From an uncultured Pelagibacteraceae bacterium (GTDB lineage: Bacteria; Pseudomonadota; Alphaproteobacteria; Pelagibacterales; Pelagibacteraceae): a stretch of 38,322 nt of DNA. Positions 7,818 through 14,892 of the stretch are shown one piece after another. The stretch lies in contig CACDPY010000007.1 of assembly GCA_902554765.1 (NCBI GenBank), forward strand, positions 1 through 38,322, read 5' to 3'. Position numbers and translations under genes: made by a program. The notes beneath the pieces are model-generated. The model searched no databases, had not been told where the DNA came from, and saw nothing but the letters and a program-made list of their open reading frames with translations. Numbering within the stretch: the stretch's first letter is position 1; each line of letters starts with the position of its first letter.

Positions 7818-9143
7818 ATGCAACAATCTTCAATATCGTATATCTTAAAATTATCTATACCTATTTTCTTTGCAAATTTAGCAATTCCATTAGTTGGTAT
7901 TATCGATACAGCTTTAATGGGAAATCTTGGAAATCTTTCTTATTTAACAGCAACATCGATTGCAGCAAATTTATTCTCTATGATATTTTGGAGTTTTGGT
8001 TTTTTAAGAATGGGAACTGTGGGTATGGTTTCTCAAGCTTTGGGGCAAAATAGTTATCTAGAAATATTTAATATAGTTTTAAGGAATTTATTATTTGTAT
8101 TGATAGTTTCAGTTTTAATTTTTGTATTTCAAATATTTATTCTCAACTTAAGCTTAAAAATATTTGATTTATCTGAGTTAACTAAAGAATTTTATATTCA
8201 ATATTTTAAAATAAGAATTTACTCAGCTCCTGGTGAGTTAACTTTGTATATTATTACAGGTTTATTTGTTGGTTTACAAAAAACTAAAATTTCTAGTTTG
8301 GTAGTGGGTTTTTTTTCAATTTTAAATATATTTTTAAGCATTGTTTTTGTTACAAAGTTTGATTTAAATATTAAAGGAGTTGCATATGGCACTTTGTTTT
8401 CTGCATTAATTACATCTTCAATATTTTTGATTTATACTTTTAATTATCTAAAAAAATTTACTGCTATTAAAATCGATTTAACAAAAGTTTTTAATTTAAA
8501 AAAGATGAAAGATATTTTTAATATAAATTTTGATATTTTTATTAGAACCATTTTATTAACTTTTTCTTTTTTATGGTTTACTTATTTAGGAACCCGGATA
8601 GGAGAAGACTATGTTGCAGCTAATGCTATTTTAATAAATTTAGTATTCTTATCAGCATTTATATTAGATGCTTATGCATTTTCTACTGAAGGAATGGTTG
8701 GATACTCCCTTGGAAAAAAAGATTTAAAACTCTTTAAAACAATTATTAAAAATTCTTTTTTGTTAAGTTCGTTAACAGGTCTTTTTATTTCAATTATCTA
8801 TTTTTTTATTAATGAAAATATAATTAATTTAATGTCAGATATTGAGAGTATAAAAAAATTAAGTTCAACTTATGCAATTTGGTTAATCTTGTTACCCTTT
8901 ATTGCATCTTTTTGTTATCAATTTGATGGTATTTTTATTGGATGCTCTCAAACAAAAGAATTGAGAAACGCTATGATTTTTTCAGTGCTTTGTTATTTAT
9001 TAATTTCAATAACTTTAACAAGTTATTTATCTAATACTGGAGTTTGGATTTCACTCTGTTTATTTATGATATTAAGAGGATTATCATTGTTCTATTATTT
9101 AGATAAAATTTATCAAAGATTTGATTTTCAAATTAAGATTTAA
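7818..9143 (+). CDS. MATE family multidrug/toxin efflux protein (DinF-like)
   Basis: Twelve-helix membrane protein of 441 residues. The N-terminal motif LSIPIFFANLAIPLVGIIDTALMG, with conserved Pro and Asp and then FGFLRMGTVGMVSQALG, is typical of the DinF branch of MATE transporters. The second half repeats the pattern (AANAILINLVFLSAFILDAYAFSTEGMVG). Such proteins expel cationic compounds using sodium or proton gradients. The ATG follows the DUF4396 stop by about 29 bases and the next gene starts 6 bases after its end. Substrate unknown. Confidence 0.87.
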   Translation: MQQSSISYILKLSIPIFFANLAIPLVGIIDTALMGNLGNLSYLTATSIAANLFSMIFWSFGFLRMGTVGMVSQALGQNSYLEIFNIVLRNLLFVLIVSVLIFVFQIFILNLSLKIFDLSELTKEFYIQYFKIRIYSAPGELTLYIITGLFVGLQKTKISSLVVGFFSILNIFLSIVFVTKFDLNIKGVAYGTLFSALITSSIFLIYTFNYLKKFTAIKIDLTKVFNLKKMKDIFNINFDIFIRTILLTFSFLWFTYLGTRIGEDYVAANAILINLVFLSAFILDAYAFSTEGMVGYSLGKKDLKLFKTIIKNSFLLSSLTGLFISIIYFFINENIINLMSDIESIKKLSSTYAIWLILLPFIASFCYQFDGIFIGCSQTKELRNAMIFSVLCYLLISITLTSYLSNTGVWISLCLFMILRGLSLFYYLDKIYQRFDFQIKI

Positions 9144-9149
9144 ACAATT

Positions 9150-9860
9150 ATGGTAAAAAAAAATATTAAAAATTGGGATAATAAAACTTGGTTATCCTCA
9201 AAAAATTATATTAATTCATTTAATAATTTTTTAATCAAAAATTTTAAGATTAATTCAAGATTTAAAATTTTAGATATTGGGTGCGGTCGGGGAAAGATCT
9301 TGGGTTCTCTTAGTTCTAAAATAAAACTTAAGGAAAAACCATTAGGCATAGATATCGTTAATCACAAAGATAAAGATAAAAGAATTAATTTTAAAAGAAC
9401 AAATGTTTTAGAACTTTCTTTAAAGAAAAATGAAAAATTTGATCTAATTTTGATTAAACAAACAATTCATTTAATGAAATTTAATGAGATTAAAAAATTA
9501 TTAAAATCATTGAAAAAGAATTTAAATTCTAATGGTAGTATTTTAATATTTACTTTAGATACTGAAAAAAATGAAATCCCAACTTTTAAGTTAATGAAAC
9601 AAAAACTTAATCAATCTTTTCAAAGAGATAAAAAAATCTTAAGGATGATCAAAAATTTATATCCACATATCATTAAGAAAAGCTTTTCTTTTAATGTAAA
9701 AATAACAAAAAAAAAATATCTTAATATGATTCAAAATAGATATATCTCAACTTTAATACCTTTATCTAAAAAACAAATTAGTCAAGGGACTCAAGAAATT
9801 GAAAAAAGATATAAAAGTGTATTAAGATTTAAAGATAAATTAATTTGTATTATTTTATAA
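9150..9860 (+). CDS. class I SAM-dependent methyltransferase
   Basis: Lysine-rich protein of 236 residues. The SAM-binding motif I is KILDIGCGRGKILGSL (about 39-54), followed by the acidic residue of motif II in LGIDIV and by FDLILIKQTIHLM in the motif IV position. These match the Methyltransf_11/25 fold. The substrate is not evident: the C-terminal half (KKKYLNMIQNRYISTLIPLS) resembles small-molecule methyltransferases. It lies 6 bases downstream of the MATE gene, and its 3' end overlaps the convergent cytochrome b561 gene by 6 bases. Confidence 0.78.
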   Translation: MVKKNIKNWDNKTWLSSKNYINSFNNFLIKNFKINSRFKILDIGCGRGKILGSLSSKIKLKEKPLGIDIVNHKDKDKRINFKRTNVLELSLKKNEKFDLILIKQTIHLMKFNEIKKLLKSLKKNLNSNGSILIFTLDTEKNEIPTFKLMKQKLNQSFQRDKKILRMIKNLYPHIIKKSFSFNVKITKKKYLNMIQNRYISTLIPLSKKQISQGTQEIEKRYKSVLRFKDKLICIIL

Positions 9861-10382
9861 AATTCTTTTTAGTAAATTTTCTTTAAACAAAACTTTATGA
9901 ACTATAACAGCAAAAATATGCAAAGTTATTAATATAATGAGTGTATAGTTACTAATAATATGAATCTCATAAAATATTTCTGCTAATTCAAAATTATCTT
10001 TAATTTCAAAATTAAAAAAAAACATGTCAAGCTCTTCACCGTTGTATAATTTTTTTAAAGCACCAGAGATGGTTATTGTCAAAATTGCAACATACAGAAA
10101 AATATGATTTAATTTAGCTATAATTTTTTGACCTGGAAAAATACTATTATGTAAAGCTGGAGTTGGATTAAAAGTTTTATATAAAAGTCTAAATATAGTT
10201 AAATAAAATATAGCAAGACCAAGGGTTACATGAATACTTTCAATAGTTAATCTTTTTTCACTAAAATCCATATCTACTAGATAGAAACCTAAAGGAATTT
10301 GAATAACTAATACTGCGGCACTTAACCAATGAAATATTTTTGAAATGGACCCATATTCTGTTAAAGTGTTATTTAATTTCAT
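9855..10382 (-). CDS. cytochrome b561
   Basis: Di-haem membrane protein of 175 residues with four hydrophobic helices. The N-terminus YGSISKIFHWLSAAVLVIQIP and the later conserved histidines (ESIHVTLGLAIF, EIHIISNYTLIILITLHIFA) match the bacterial CybB-type b561 family, which moves electrons between quinone and periplasmic acceptors. M1 is the family-typical start, so the start codon at 10382 is sound. It is divergent from the cytochrome c'-like gene whose ATG is the very next base, suggesting a redox pair. Confidence 0.87.
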   Translation of the reverse strand: MKLNNTLTEYGSISKIFHWLSAAVLVIQIPLGFYLVDMDFSEKRLTIESIHVTLGLAIFYLTIFRLLYKTFNPTPALHNSIFPGQKIIAKLNHIFLYVAILTITISGALKKLYNGEELDMFFFNFEIKDNFELAEIFYEIHIISNYTLIILITLHIFAVIVHKVLFKENLLKRIL

Positions 10383-10844
10383 ATGTTAATAAAATATATC
10401 ATTATTATATTTAAGTACATTCTCTTCACTTTAATATTCTTTTCTTTTTCTCTTCCAGCTAATTCAGAATTGTCTGTTGAAGAAATTATAAAGGGAAGAA
10501 AAGCTTTATTCAGCAAGAATTATAGCACAGCCAAAAGAGTTCAAACTTTTGCCACTAAAGGTGAGTTTGATAAGGCAAAAACTTTAATGTTAGAAATGAG
10601 TGAAAATTATAAAAGTTTGATCGAATATTTTCCTGAAAATACTAAAGAAGGTTTTAAAACAGAGGCCCTTCCAGCAATTTGGGAAAATAAAGAAGAATTC
10701 AATAATTTAATGAATAAGTCTTCAAATGATATGATTGAGCTAGTATCCATCATTGAAAATTCAGATGATATAAAAGCTTCTCTTGGAAAACTTATGTGGG
10801 GAAATTGCAAAGCTTGTCACAGCAAATTTAGAGCACAACATTAA
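10383..10844 (+). CDS. exported cytochrome c' family protein
   Basis: Protein of 153 residues. A hydrophobic signal peptide (about 1-27) is followed by a helical body and a single C-terminal haem motif CKACH (142-146). That position, near the C-terminus of a four-helix protein, is diagnostic of class II cytochromes c (cytochrome c' or c-556). Partnered here with cytochrome b561, it is probably its periplasmic electron acceptor or donor. No alternative Met occurs near the N-terminus, so the start touching the b561 start is probably real. Confidence 0.85.
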   Translation: MLIKYIIIIFKYILFTLIFFSFSLPANSELSVEEIIKGRKALFSKNYSTAKRVQTFATKGEFDKAKTLMLEMSENYKSLIEYFPENTKEGFKTEALPAIWENKEEFNNLMNKSSNDMIELVSIIENSDDIKASLGKLMWGNCKACHSKFRAQH

Positions 10845-10860
10845 ATTTTAAAAATTAAAA

Positions 10861-10903
10861 TAGAGGTTCGCTCTTTTAGTTTATTCCCAAAAGAGCTCCT
10901 CTA
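10861..10903 (-). terminator. strong hairpin, probable terminator (best on the minus strand)
   Basis: TAGAGG (10861-10866) pairs with CCTCTA (10898-10903), and GCTCTTTT (10870-10877) pairs with AAAAGAGC (10889-10896). This gives a 14-base-pair stem with a small 3:1 internal loop and an 11-base apical loop. On the minus strand it is followed directly by TTTTAATTTTT, making a good Rho-independent terminator. On the plus strand it lies 17 bases after the cytochrome c' stop and has a poorer T-run, so it may serve both directions. Confidence 0.6.
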
Positions 10904-10922
10904 TTGAGCCTTTTTGGCATTT

Positions 10923-10950
10923 AAGTCCGAGTGGACTTTAAGTTTTTTGT
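10923..10950 (+). terminator. candidate Rho-independent terminator
   Basis: AAGTCC (10923-10928) and GGACTT (10933-10938) pair around a GAGT tetraloop; TAAG, then TTTTTTG and further T-runs, follow on the plus strand. It would end transcription coming from the cytochrome c' gene. The stem is short, so strength is uncertain; it may also be an internal hairpin of a minus-strand RNA. Confidence 0.4.
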
Positions 10951-11039
10951 TTTTATGAAATATAAAGCTACCCAGCTAAGTATCAGGTGGCATTTGATTC
11001 ATTAAAACTACCTCCTTAATTAAAAAATAAATTACAAGA

Positions 11040-11098
11040 AGGTTGTATTCAACAAATTTATTTTGCTTTAATTAAAATTTACTTCTTGAATACAACTT
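11040..11098. repeat. 11-bp inverted repeat with large loop
   Basis: GTTGTATTCAA (11042-11052) is exactly repeated in inverted form at 11086-11096, with two more weak pairs outside. The 33-base loop contains nested AAATTT copies. It lies 57 bases before the small membrane protein at 11155. It could be a terminator, an RNA leader structure or a dimeric regulator's site. Confidence 0.45.
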
Positions 11099-11154
11099 AT
11101 CTAAGTTATAGATTCCTTCTAATTTAAATATTTCACTTATAAATAGAAAAAAAT

Positions 11155-11334
11155 ATGAAATATATAACTGGTCTAATAAACTTAATAATAAGTTTAGTCA
11201 TTTCTACAATTATTATTTATACGATTAATTTTATTGCAGGTTTTGCAGGTGCAGATTATTCATTTTCAAATGGAGAAGTATTTGTAATGTGGATTTTAAT
11301 GGCAATTTTAGTCAACAATTGTTTTAATAAATAA
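11155..11334 (+). CDS. small membrane protein, unknown
   Basis: An ORF of 59 residues beginning MKYITGLINLIISLVISTI and ending VNNCFNK. It has two hydrophobic segments (about 5-30 and 43-56), separated by a short loop with GADYSFSNGE. Composition and length are right for a two-helix inner-membrane microprotein. I do not recognise a family. It lies downstream of the inverted repeat and 11 bases before the next small ORF, so the two are probably cotranscribed. No strong Shine-Dalgarno is visible. Confidence 0.5.
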   Translation: MKYITGLINLIISLVISTIIIYTINFIAGFAGADYSFSNGEVFVMWILMAILVNNCFNK

Positions 11335-11345
11335 TCTTTCCTTAA

Positions 11346-11633
11346 GTGAGTAATTCAGTCAAGACAGATGATGTAATTTTCAACTTTTTTAAACAAATTT
11401 GTGATGAAAAAGATGATCAAAAATGTGTTGAACTTGGAAATCAATGGATCAATGCGATGGAATTAAATCTAAACAATATGGAAAAAAATTTAGACGAGAG
11501 AGATAAAATTAAACATAAAGATGATATTCAAAATAATAGAGATCACTTAAATAGTCTTAAAGGTAAAGACTCATCCGAGTGGCGTGAATACGCAACTAAA
11601 TGTATGGTTGAAATTATGGATAATAAAGTATAA
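11346..11633 (+). CDS. small conserved-looking soluble protein, unknown
   Basis: Highly charged, probably helical protein of 95 residues, starting at GTG (no upstream ATG is available in frame). It has three cysteines, in KQICDEKDDQKCVELGNQW and near the C-terminus (TKCMVEIM), and many Asn, Asp and Lys residues. No signal peptide or membrane segment is seen, and I do not recognise a family. It fills the space between the small membrane protein and the TPP riboswitch, which begins only about 10 bases after its stop. Its mRNA may run into the riboswitch. Confidence 0.6.
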   Translation: MSNSVKTDDVIFNFFKQICDEKDDQKCVELGNQWINAMELNLNNMEKNLDERDKIKHKDDIQNNRDHLNSLKGKDSSEWREYATKCMVEIMDNKV

Positions 11634-11642
11634 AAAATTACA

Positions 11643-11706
11643 AAGGGGTGTCTTTTCAGACTGAGATTAAACCCTACGAACCTGTCCGGTAATTCAGAAA
11701 GGGAGA
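11643..11706 (+). promoter_or_regulatory. TPP (thiamin pyrophosphate) riboswitch
   Basis: The conserved THI-box elements appear in order: GGGGTG (11645-11650), a short P3 hairpin TCT-TTTC-AGA, CTGAGA (11661-11666), ACCC (11671-11674, pairing with GGGT), GAACCTG (11678-11684), TAAT and finally CAGAAAGGGAG. The 3' conserved purine run GGGAG is also the ribosome binding site of the gene starting at 11710. Ligand binding should therefore block translation. A clear P1 stem is not visible, so this is a compact form. TPP riboswitches on thiV-type symporters are known in SAR11. Confidence 0.85.
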
Positions 11707-11709
11707 ATA

Positions 11710-13152
11710 ATGGATAAAATATATTTTATAAATCAATCAACATCACTAACATTAGTAATTGTTATTAGTCTAATATTTGCAATCTTGGGCTTTTATAACT
11801 CAAAAAAATATCAAGGATTAAATAATTATTTAACAGCAAATAGAAATGTTGGGTTGTTTTCTTTAACTACAAGCTTAACTGCATCAGCATTAGGTGCATG
11901 GATTTTATTTGGACCAGCTTCAGCTGCAACTTGGGGTGGGATTGGTTCAATCATTGGATATTCTTTGGGAACTGCATTTCCAATGTTTTTTTTGATTTAT
12001 TTGGGAAAAAAAATAAGAAAAGAATTTCCCAAAGGATCTTCTTTGATTGAGTTTATGAGAAAAAAGTTTGGAAAAAGTTTATTCAAACTTATTTTACTAA
12101 TGACAATTTTTTATATGTTCATTTTTTTATGTGCTGAAGTTACAGCAGTCGCTGTTTTAATAAATTATATATCAGGTACTGAACTTTGGATTACTGCTTT
12201 AATTGTACTTATTTCTACACTTGCTTATACTTTGTATGGAGGTTTAAAGGCATCAATATTTACAGATAATATACAGATGGTTGTAATCGGAATTCTTTTA
12301 TTGATTTCGTTTGTTTACATAAACTCTTTTACAGGATCTCAATTTTCCTTTGAATTTATTAAAGAGAAGAATCCTCATCTTTTAAGCTCCTCTTATATTC
12401 CTAGTTATACTGCGGGCTTGACTTTTTTTATTGCAGTTGCTGCTACAAACTTATTTCATCAAGGTAATTGGCAAAGAGTTTATGCAGCAAAAAATTTTGA
12501 AACTTTAAGAAAAAGTTTAATCATATCTTTCTTTATAATTGTACCGGTAGTTTTTTATATGGGATTTACTGGAATGGTTTCTTTTTCAATAGATCCAACT
12601 ACTAGACCTGATCTAGGATTTTTCACTTTATTACTTAAAGAACAAACTGAGTTATTATCTCTATTTATAATTATACTGGGCTTAGCATTAACAATTTCTA
12701 CTGTTGATACTTTAATTAATGCAATATCAAGCTTAATTGTTGTAGATGGTAAAACAACCTTTAATTTGAGTAAAAAAACAAACTATTTAAATTTTTCTAA
12801 ATATGTAATTTTATTCTTATCTTTAATTTCTTTTATAATTGCATCCAAAGGATTCGATATTTTATATTTATTTTTATTAGCTGACTTATTCTGTTGTGCT
12901 TTTGTGTTAACTGTTTTTTACAGCTTTTATGACAAAAATATTAATGAAAAAACTGCATATGTTTCGATTATAATAGGATTGATTGGAGGTTTTTTAATGT
13001 TCCCTTCACCAGATTTTTCAAAAAGTTTATTAGTTGGAATTTTAATGCCTAAAGAATTTTTTGGACCTTTTGTAGCACAATCATTATTGTTTTTATCTTT
13101 TGTAGTTGCAACTTTTTTACCATTAGTAGTTTTTAAAGCTAAAAAGTTTTAG
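11710..13152 (+). CDS. thiV: sodium:solute symporter, probable thiamin-precursor (HMP) transporter ThiV
   Basis: Membrane protein of 480 residues with about 13 helices. It belongs to the SSS family (sodium/proline, pantothenate), shown by GAWILFGPASAATWGGIG and the signature YTLYGGLKASIFTDNIQ (about 174-190). It is controlled by the TPP riboswitch that overlaps its ribosome site, which ties its substrate to thiamin metabolism. In SAR11, a riboswitch-controlled SSS transporter called ThiV has been proposed to import the pyrimidine precursor HMP, because these bacteria lack ThiC and need it. The assignment rests on that knowledge plus the riboswitch. The sequence alone would say only sodium symporter. 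Confidence 0.82.
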   Translation: MDKIYFINQSTSLTLVIVISLIFAILGFYNSKKYQGLNNYLTANRNVGLFSLTTSLTASALGAWILFGPASAATWGGIGSIIGYSLGTAFPMFFLIYLGKKIRKEFPKGSSLIEFMRKKFGKSLFKLILLMTIFYMFIFLCAEVTAVAVLINYISGTELWITALIVLISTLAYTLYGGLKASIFTDNIQMVVIGILLLISFVYINSFTGSQFSFEFIKEKNPHLLSSSYIPSYTAGLTFFIAVAATNLFHQGNWQRVYAAKNFETLRKSLIISFFIIVPVVFYMGFTGMVSFSIDPTTRPDLGFFTLLLKEQTELLSLFIIILGLALTISTVDTLINAISSLIVVDGKTTFNLSKKTNYLNFSKYVILFLSLISFIIASKGFDILYLFLLADLFCCAFVLTVFYSFYDKNINEKTAYVSIIIGLIGGFLMFPSPDFSKSLLVGILMPKEFFGPFVAQSLLFLSFVVATFLPLVVFKAKKF

Positions 13153-13199
13153 TATTACTCGATTGTATTAAAGAAATTAATAGTTATATATTTGTTTTA

Positions 13200-14135
13200 A
13201 TGCCAGATAATCAAATAGTAATTAATGATCTCTCAAAAGTTTATGATAATGGCTTTAAGGCTTTAAAAAATATAAATCTAGATATTAAAAAAGGTGAAAT
13301 TTTCGCAATGCTTGGACCTAATGGTGCAGGTAAAACAACATTAATCAGTATCATTTGTGGAATTGTAACTCCAAGTTCTGGTAAAGTTACTGTAGATAAT
13401 TTTGATATTATAAATGACTATAGAGAAACACGTTCAAGAATTGGATTAGTTCCACAAGAATTAACTTTAGAGCAATTTGAAACAGTTTTTAATAATGTTT
13501 CATATTCTCGAGGACTTTATGGTAAAAAACCTAATCCTTCTCATATAGAAAAAATTTTAAAACAATTAAGCTTATGGGATAAAAAAGATCTTAGACTTAG
13601 ACAGTTATCTGGAGGAATGAAACGAAGAGTTTTAATTGCCAAATCCTTATCTCATGAACCAAAAATATTATTTTTAGATGAACCTACCGCTGGTGTGGAT
13701 GTTGAATTAAGACAAGATATGTGGAAAATAGTTGAGTCACTTAGAGAAACAGGAGTTACTATTATTTTAACTACTCATTACATTGAAGAAGCAGAAGCAA
13801 TAGCAGATCGAGTAGGGGTTATCAATCAAGGAGAAATCATAATTGTAGATAAAACTGAAACATTGCTCAAAAAAATGGGGCACAAGAAATTGACTGTTGA
13901 TCTGCAGGAAGAGATTAATGAAATTCCTAAAAGTCTTAAAAAATACAACTTAATCTTAGGAAATAATAAAATGTCAGTAGAATATACGTATAATGTGCAA
14001 GCAACACAAACTGGAATAACAAATTTGTTACAAGATTTAAAAGATGCAGGTCTTAAACTAAAAGATTTAAAAACTGAACAAAGTACATTAGAAAAAATAT
14101 TTGTTAATTTAGTAAGGGAAAATAATGAAGTTTAA
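13200..14135 (+). CDS. ABC-2 type exporter, ATP-binding protein
   Basis: Cytoplasmic ATPase of 311 residues. It has Walker A GPNGAGKTT (about 39-47), Q-loop VPQE, signature LSGGMKRRVLIAKSL, Walker B ILFLDEPTAGVD and an H-loop in TTHYIEEAE. The LSGGMKRR signature and the C-terminal extension of about 90 residues match the CcmA/YadG/NodI group, which pairs with an ABC-2 permease to export drugs, lipids or polysaccharides. Its stop overlaps the permease start by 11 bases. Substrate unknown. Confidence 0.88.
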   Translation: MPDNQIVINDLSKVYDNGFKALKNINLDIKKGEIFAMLGPNGAGKTTLISIICGIVTPSSGKVTVDNFDIINDYRETRSRIGLVPQELTLEQFETVFNNVSYSRGLYGKKPNPSHIEKILKQLSLWDKKDLRLRQLSGGMKRRVLIAKSLSHEPKILFLDEPTAGVDVELRQDMWKIVESLRETGVTIILTTHYIEEAEAIADRVGVINQGEIIIVDKTETLLKKMGHKKLTVDLQEEINEIPKSLKKYNLILGNNKMSVEYTYNVQATQTGITNLLQDLKDAGLKLKDLKTEQSTLEKIFVNLVRENNEV

Positions 14136-14892
14136 TTACCAAGCTTTTAAAGCAATTTATTTACACGAGATGGATAGATTTAAAAGAACACTAGGACAAT
14201 CCTTATTGTCGCCGGTGCTATCCACATCCTTGTATTTTATTGTTTTTGGATCAGTCATTGGTGGATACGTTGAAAATATAGATGGCATTAGTTATGGATC
14301 ATATATTGTTCCAGGATTACTAATGTTAACATTATTAACTCAATCTATCAGTAATACATCTTTTGGTATTTTCTTTCCTAAATTTAATGGAACAATTTAT
14401 GAAATTTTAGCTGCTCCTATATCTACTTTTGAAATTGTTCTTGCTTTTGTTGGAGCTGGCGCAACAAAAACCTTAATTGTTGGTGTTGTAATATTTATTA
14501 CATCAACATTTTTTGTTGAAGTTTATGTACAGAAACCTTTTTTAATGATTATGTTACTTATACTGGTAGCATTTACCTTTGCTTTATTCGGGTTCTTAAT
14601 TGGTTTAATGAGTTCTAATTTTGAACAAATGTCCGTAGTACCTACTTTAGTTATTACACCAATGGTCTTTTTAGGTGGAAGTTTATATTCATTAGACATG
14701 CTGCCTCCATTTTGGCAAACAGTGACTTATTTCAATCCAGTAGTTTATTTAATTAATGGTTTAAGATATTCTTTTTATGGAGTTTCAGATTTTAATATTT
14801 GGATTAGTATTGGTTCAATGATTATATTTTTAGTTATTTGCGTTATAGCTGTTAGCACACTTTTGAAAAGAGGCTATAATATTAAATCTTAA
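14125..14892 (+). CDS. ABC-2 type exporter, permease (YadH/NodJ-like)
   Basis: Six-helix membrane protein of 255 residues in the ABC2_membrane family. The N-terminal KAIYLHEMDRFKRTLGQSLL, the GSVIGGYVENIDGISYGSYIVPGLLMLTL region and the C-terminal PPFWQTVTYFNPVVYLINGLRY are characteristic of YadH-like permeases. It forms an exporter with the overlapping upstream ATPase gene. Its last codons overlap the convergent DmdA-like gene by 4 bases. Confidence 0.88.
   Translation: MKFNYQAFKAIYLHEMDRFKRTLGQSLLSPVLSTSLYFIVFGSVIGGYVENIDGISYGSYIVPGLLMLTLLTQSISNTSFGIFFPKFNGTIYEILAAPISTFEIVLAFVGAGATKTLIVGVVIFITSTFFVEVYVQKPFLMIMLLILVAFTFALFGFLIGLMSSNFEQMSVVPTLVITPMVFLGGSLYSLDMLPPFWQTVTYFNPVVYLINGLRYSFYGVSDFNIWISIGSMIIFLVICVIAVSTLLKRGYNIKS

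Larger units (their letters stand above)
10855..11025 (-). ncRNA. candidate structured small RNA with a leader-like ORF
   Basis: This is most of the gap (10845-11154) between cytochrome c' and a small membrane protein, and it has no ordinary gene. Read on the minus strand it contains, in order: a strong Shine-Dalgarno GGAGG (11015-11011); an ATG at 11002 opening an eight-codon ORF (MNQMPPDT, stop at 10976); a hairpin pairing AGGTAG at the ribosome site (11013-11008) with CCACCT inside the ORF (10990-10985); two further hairpins; and the strong hairpin with T-run at 10903-10861. The layout resembles an independently terminated small RNA or leader. No known RNA family was recognised, and strand and limits are inferred. 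Confidence 0.3.

Noticed and set aside
10855..11025. tmRNA, 6S RNA, SRP RNA or RNase P RNA in the 10.9 kb gap
   Set aside because: None of the diagnostic sequences of these RNAs (tag frame, SRP tetraloop region, RNase P core) could be found on either strand.
10985..11030. Possible SAM-II/SAM-V riboswitch (GGCATTTGATTC resembles part of the SAM-V core)
   Set aside because: The later conserved elements of the pseudoknot are not found, and the downstream gene is not a methionine or SAM gene. The resemblance is short and could be chance.
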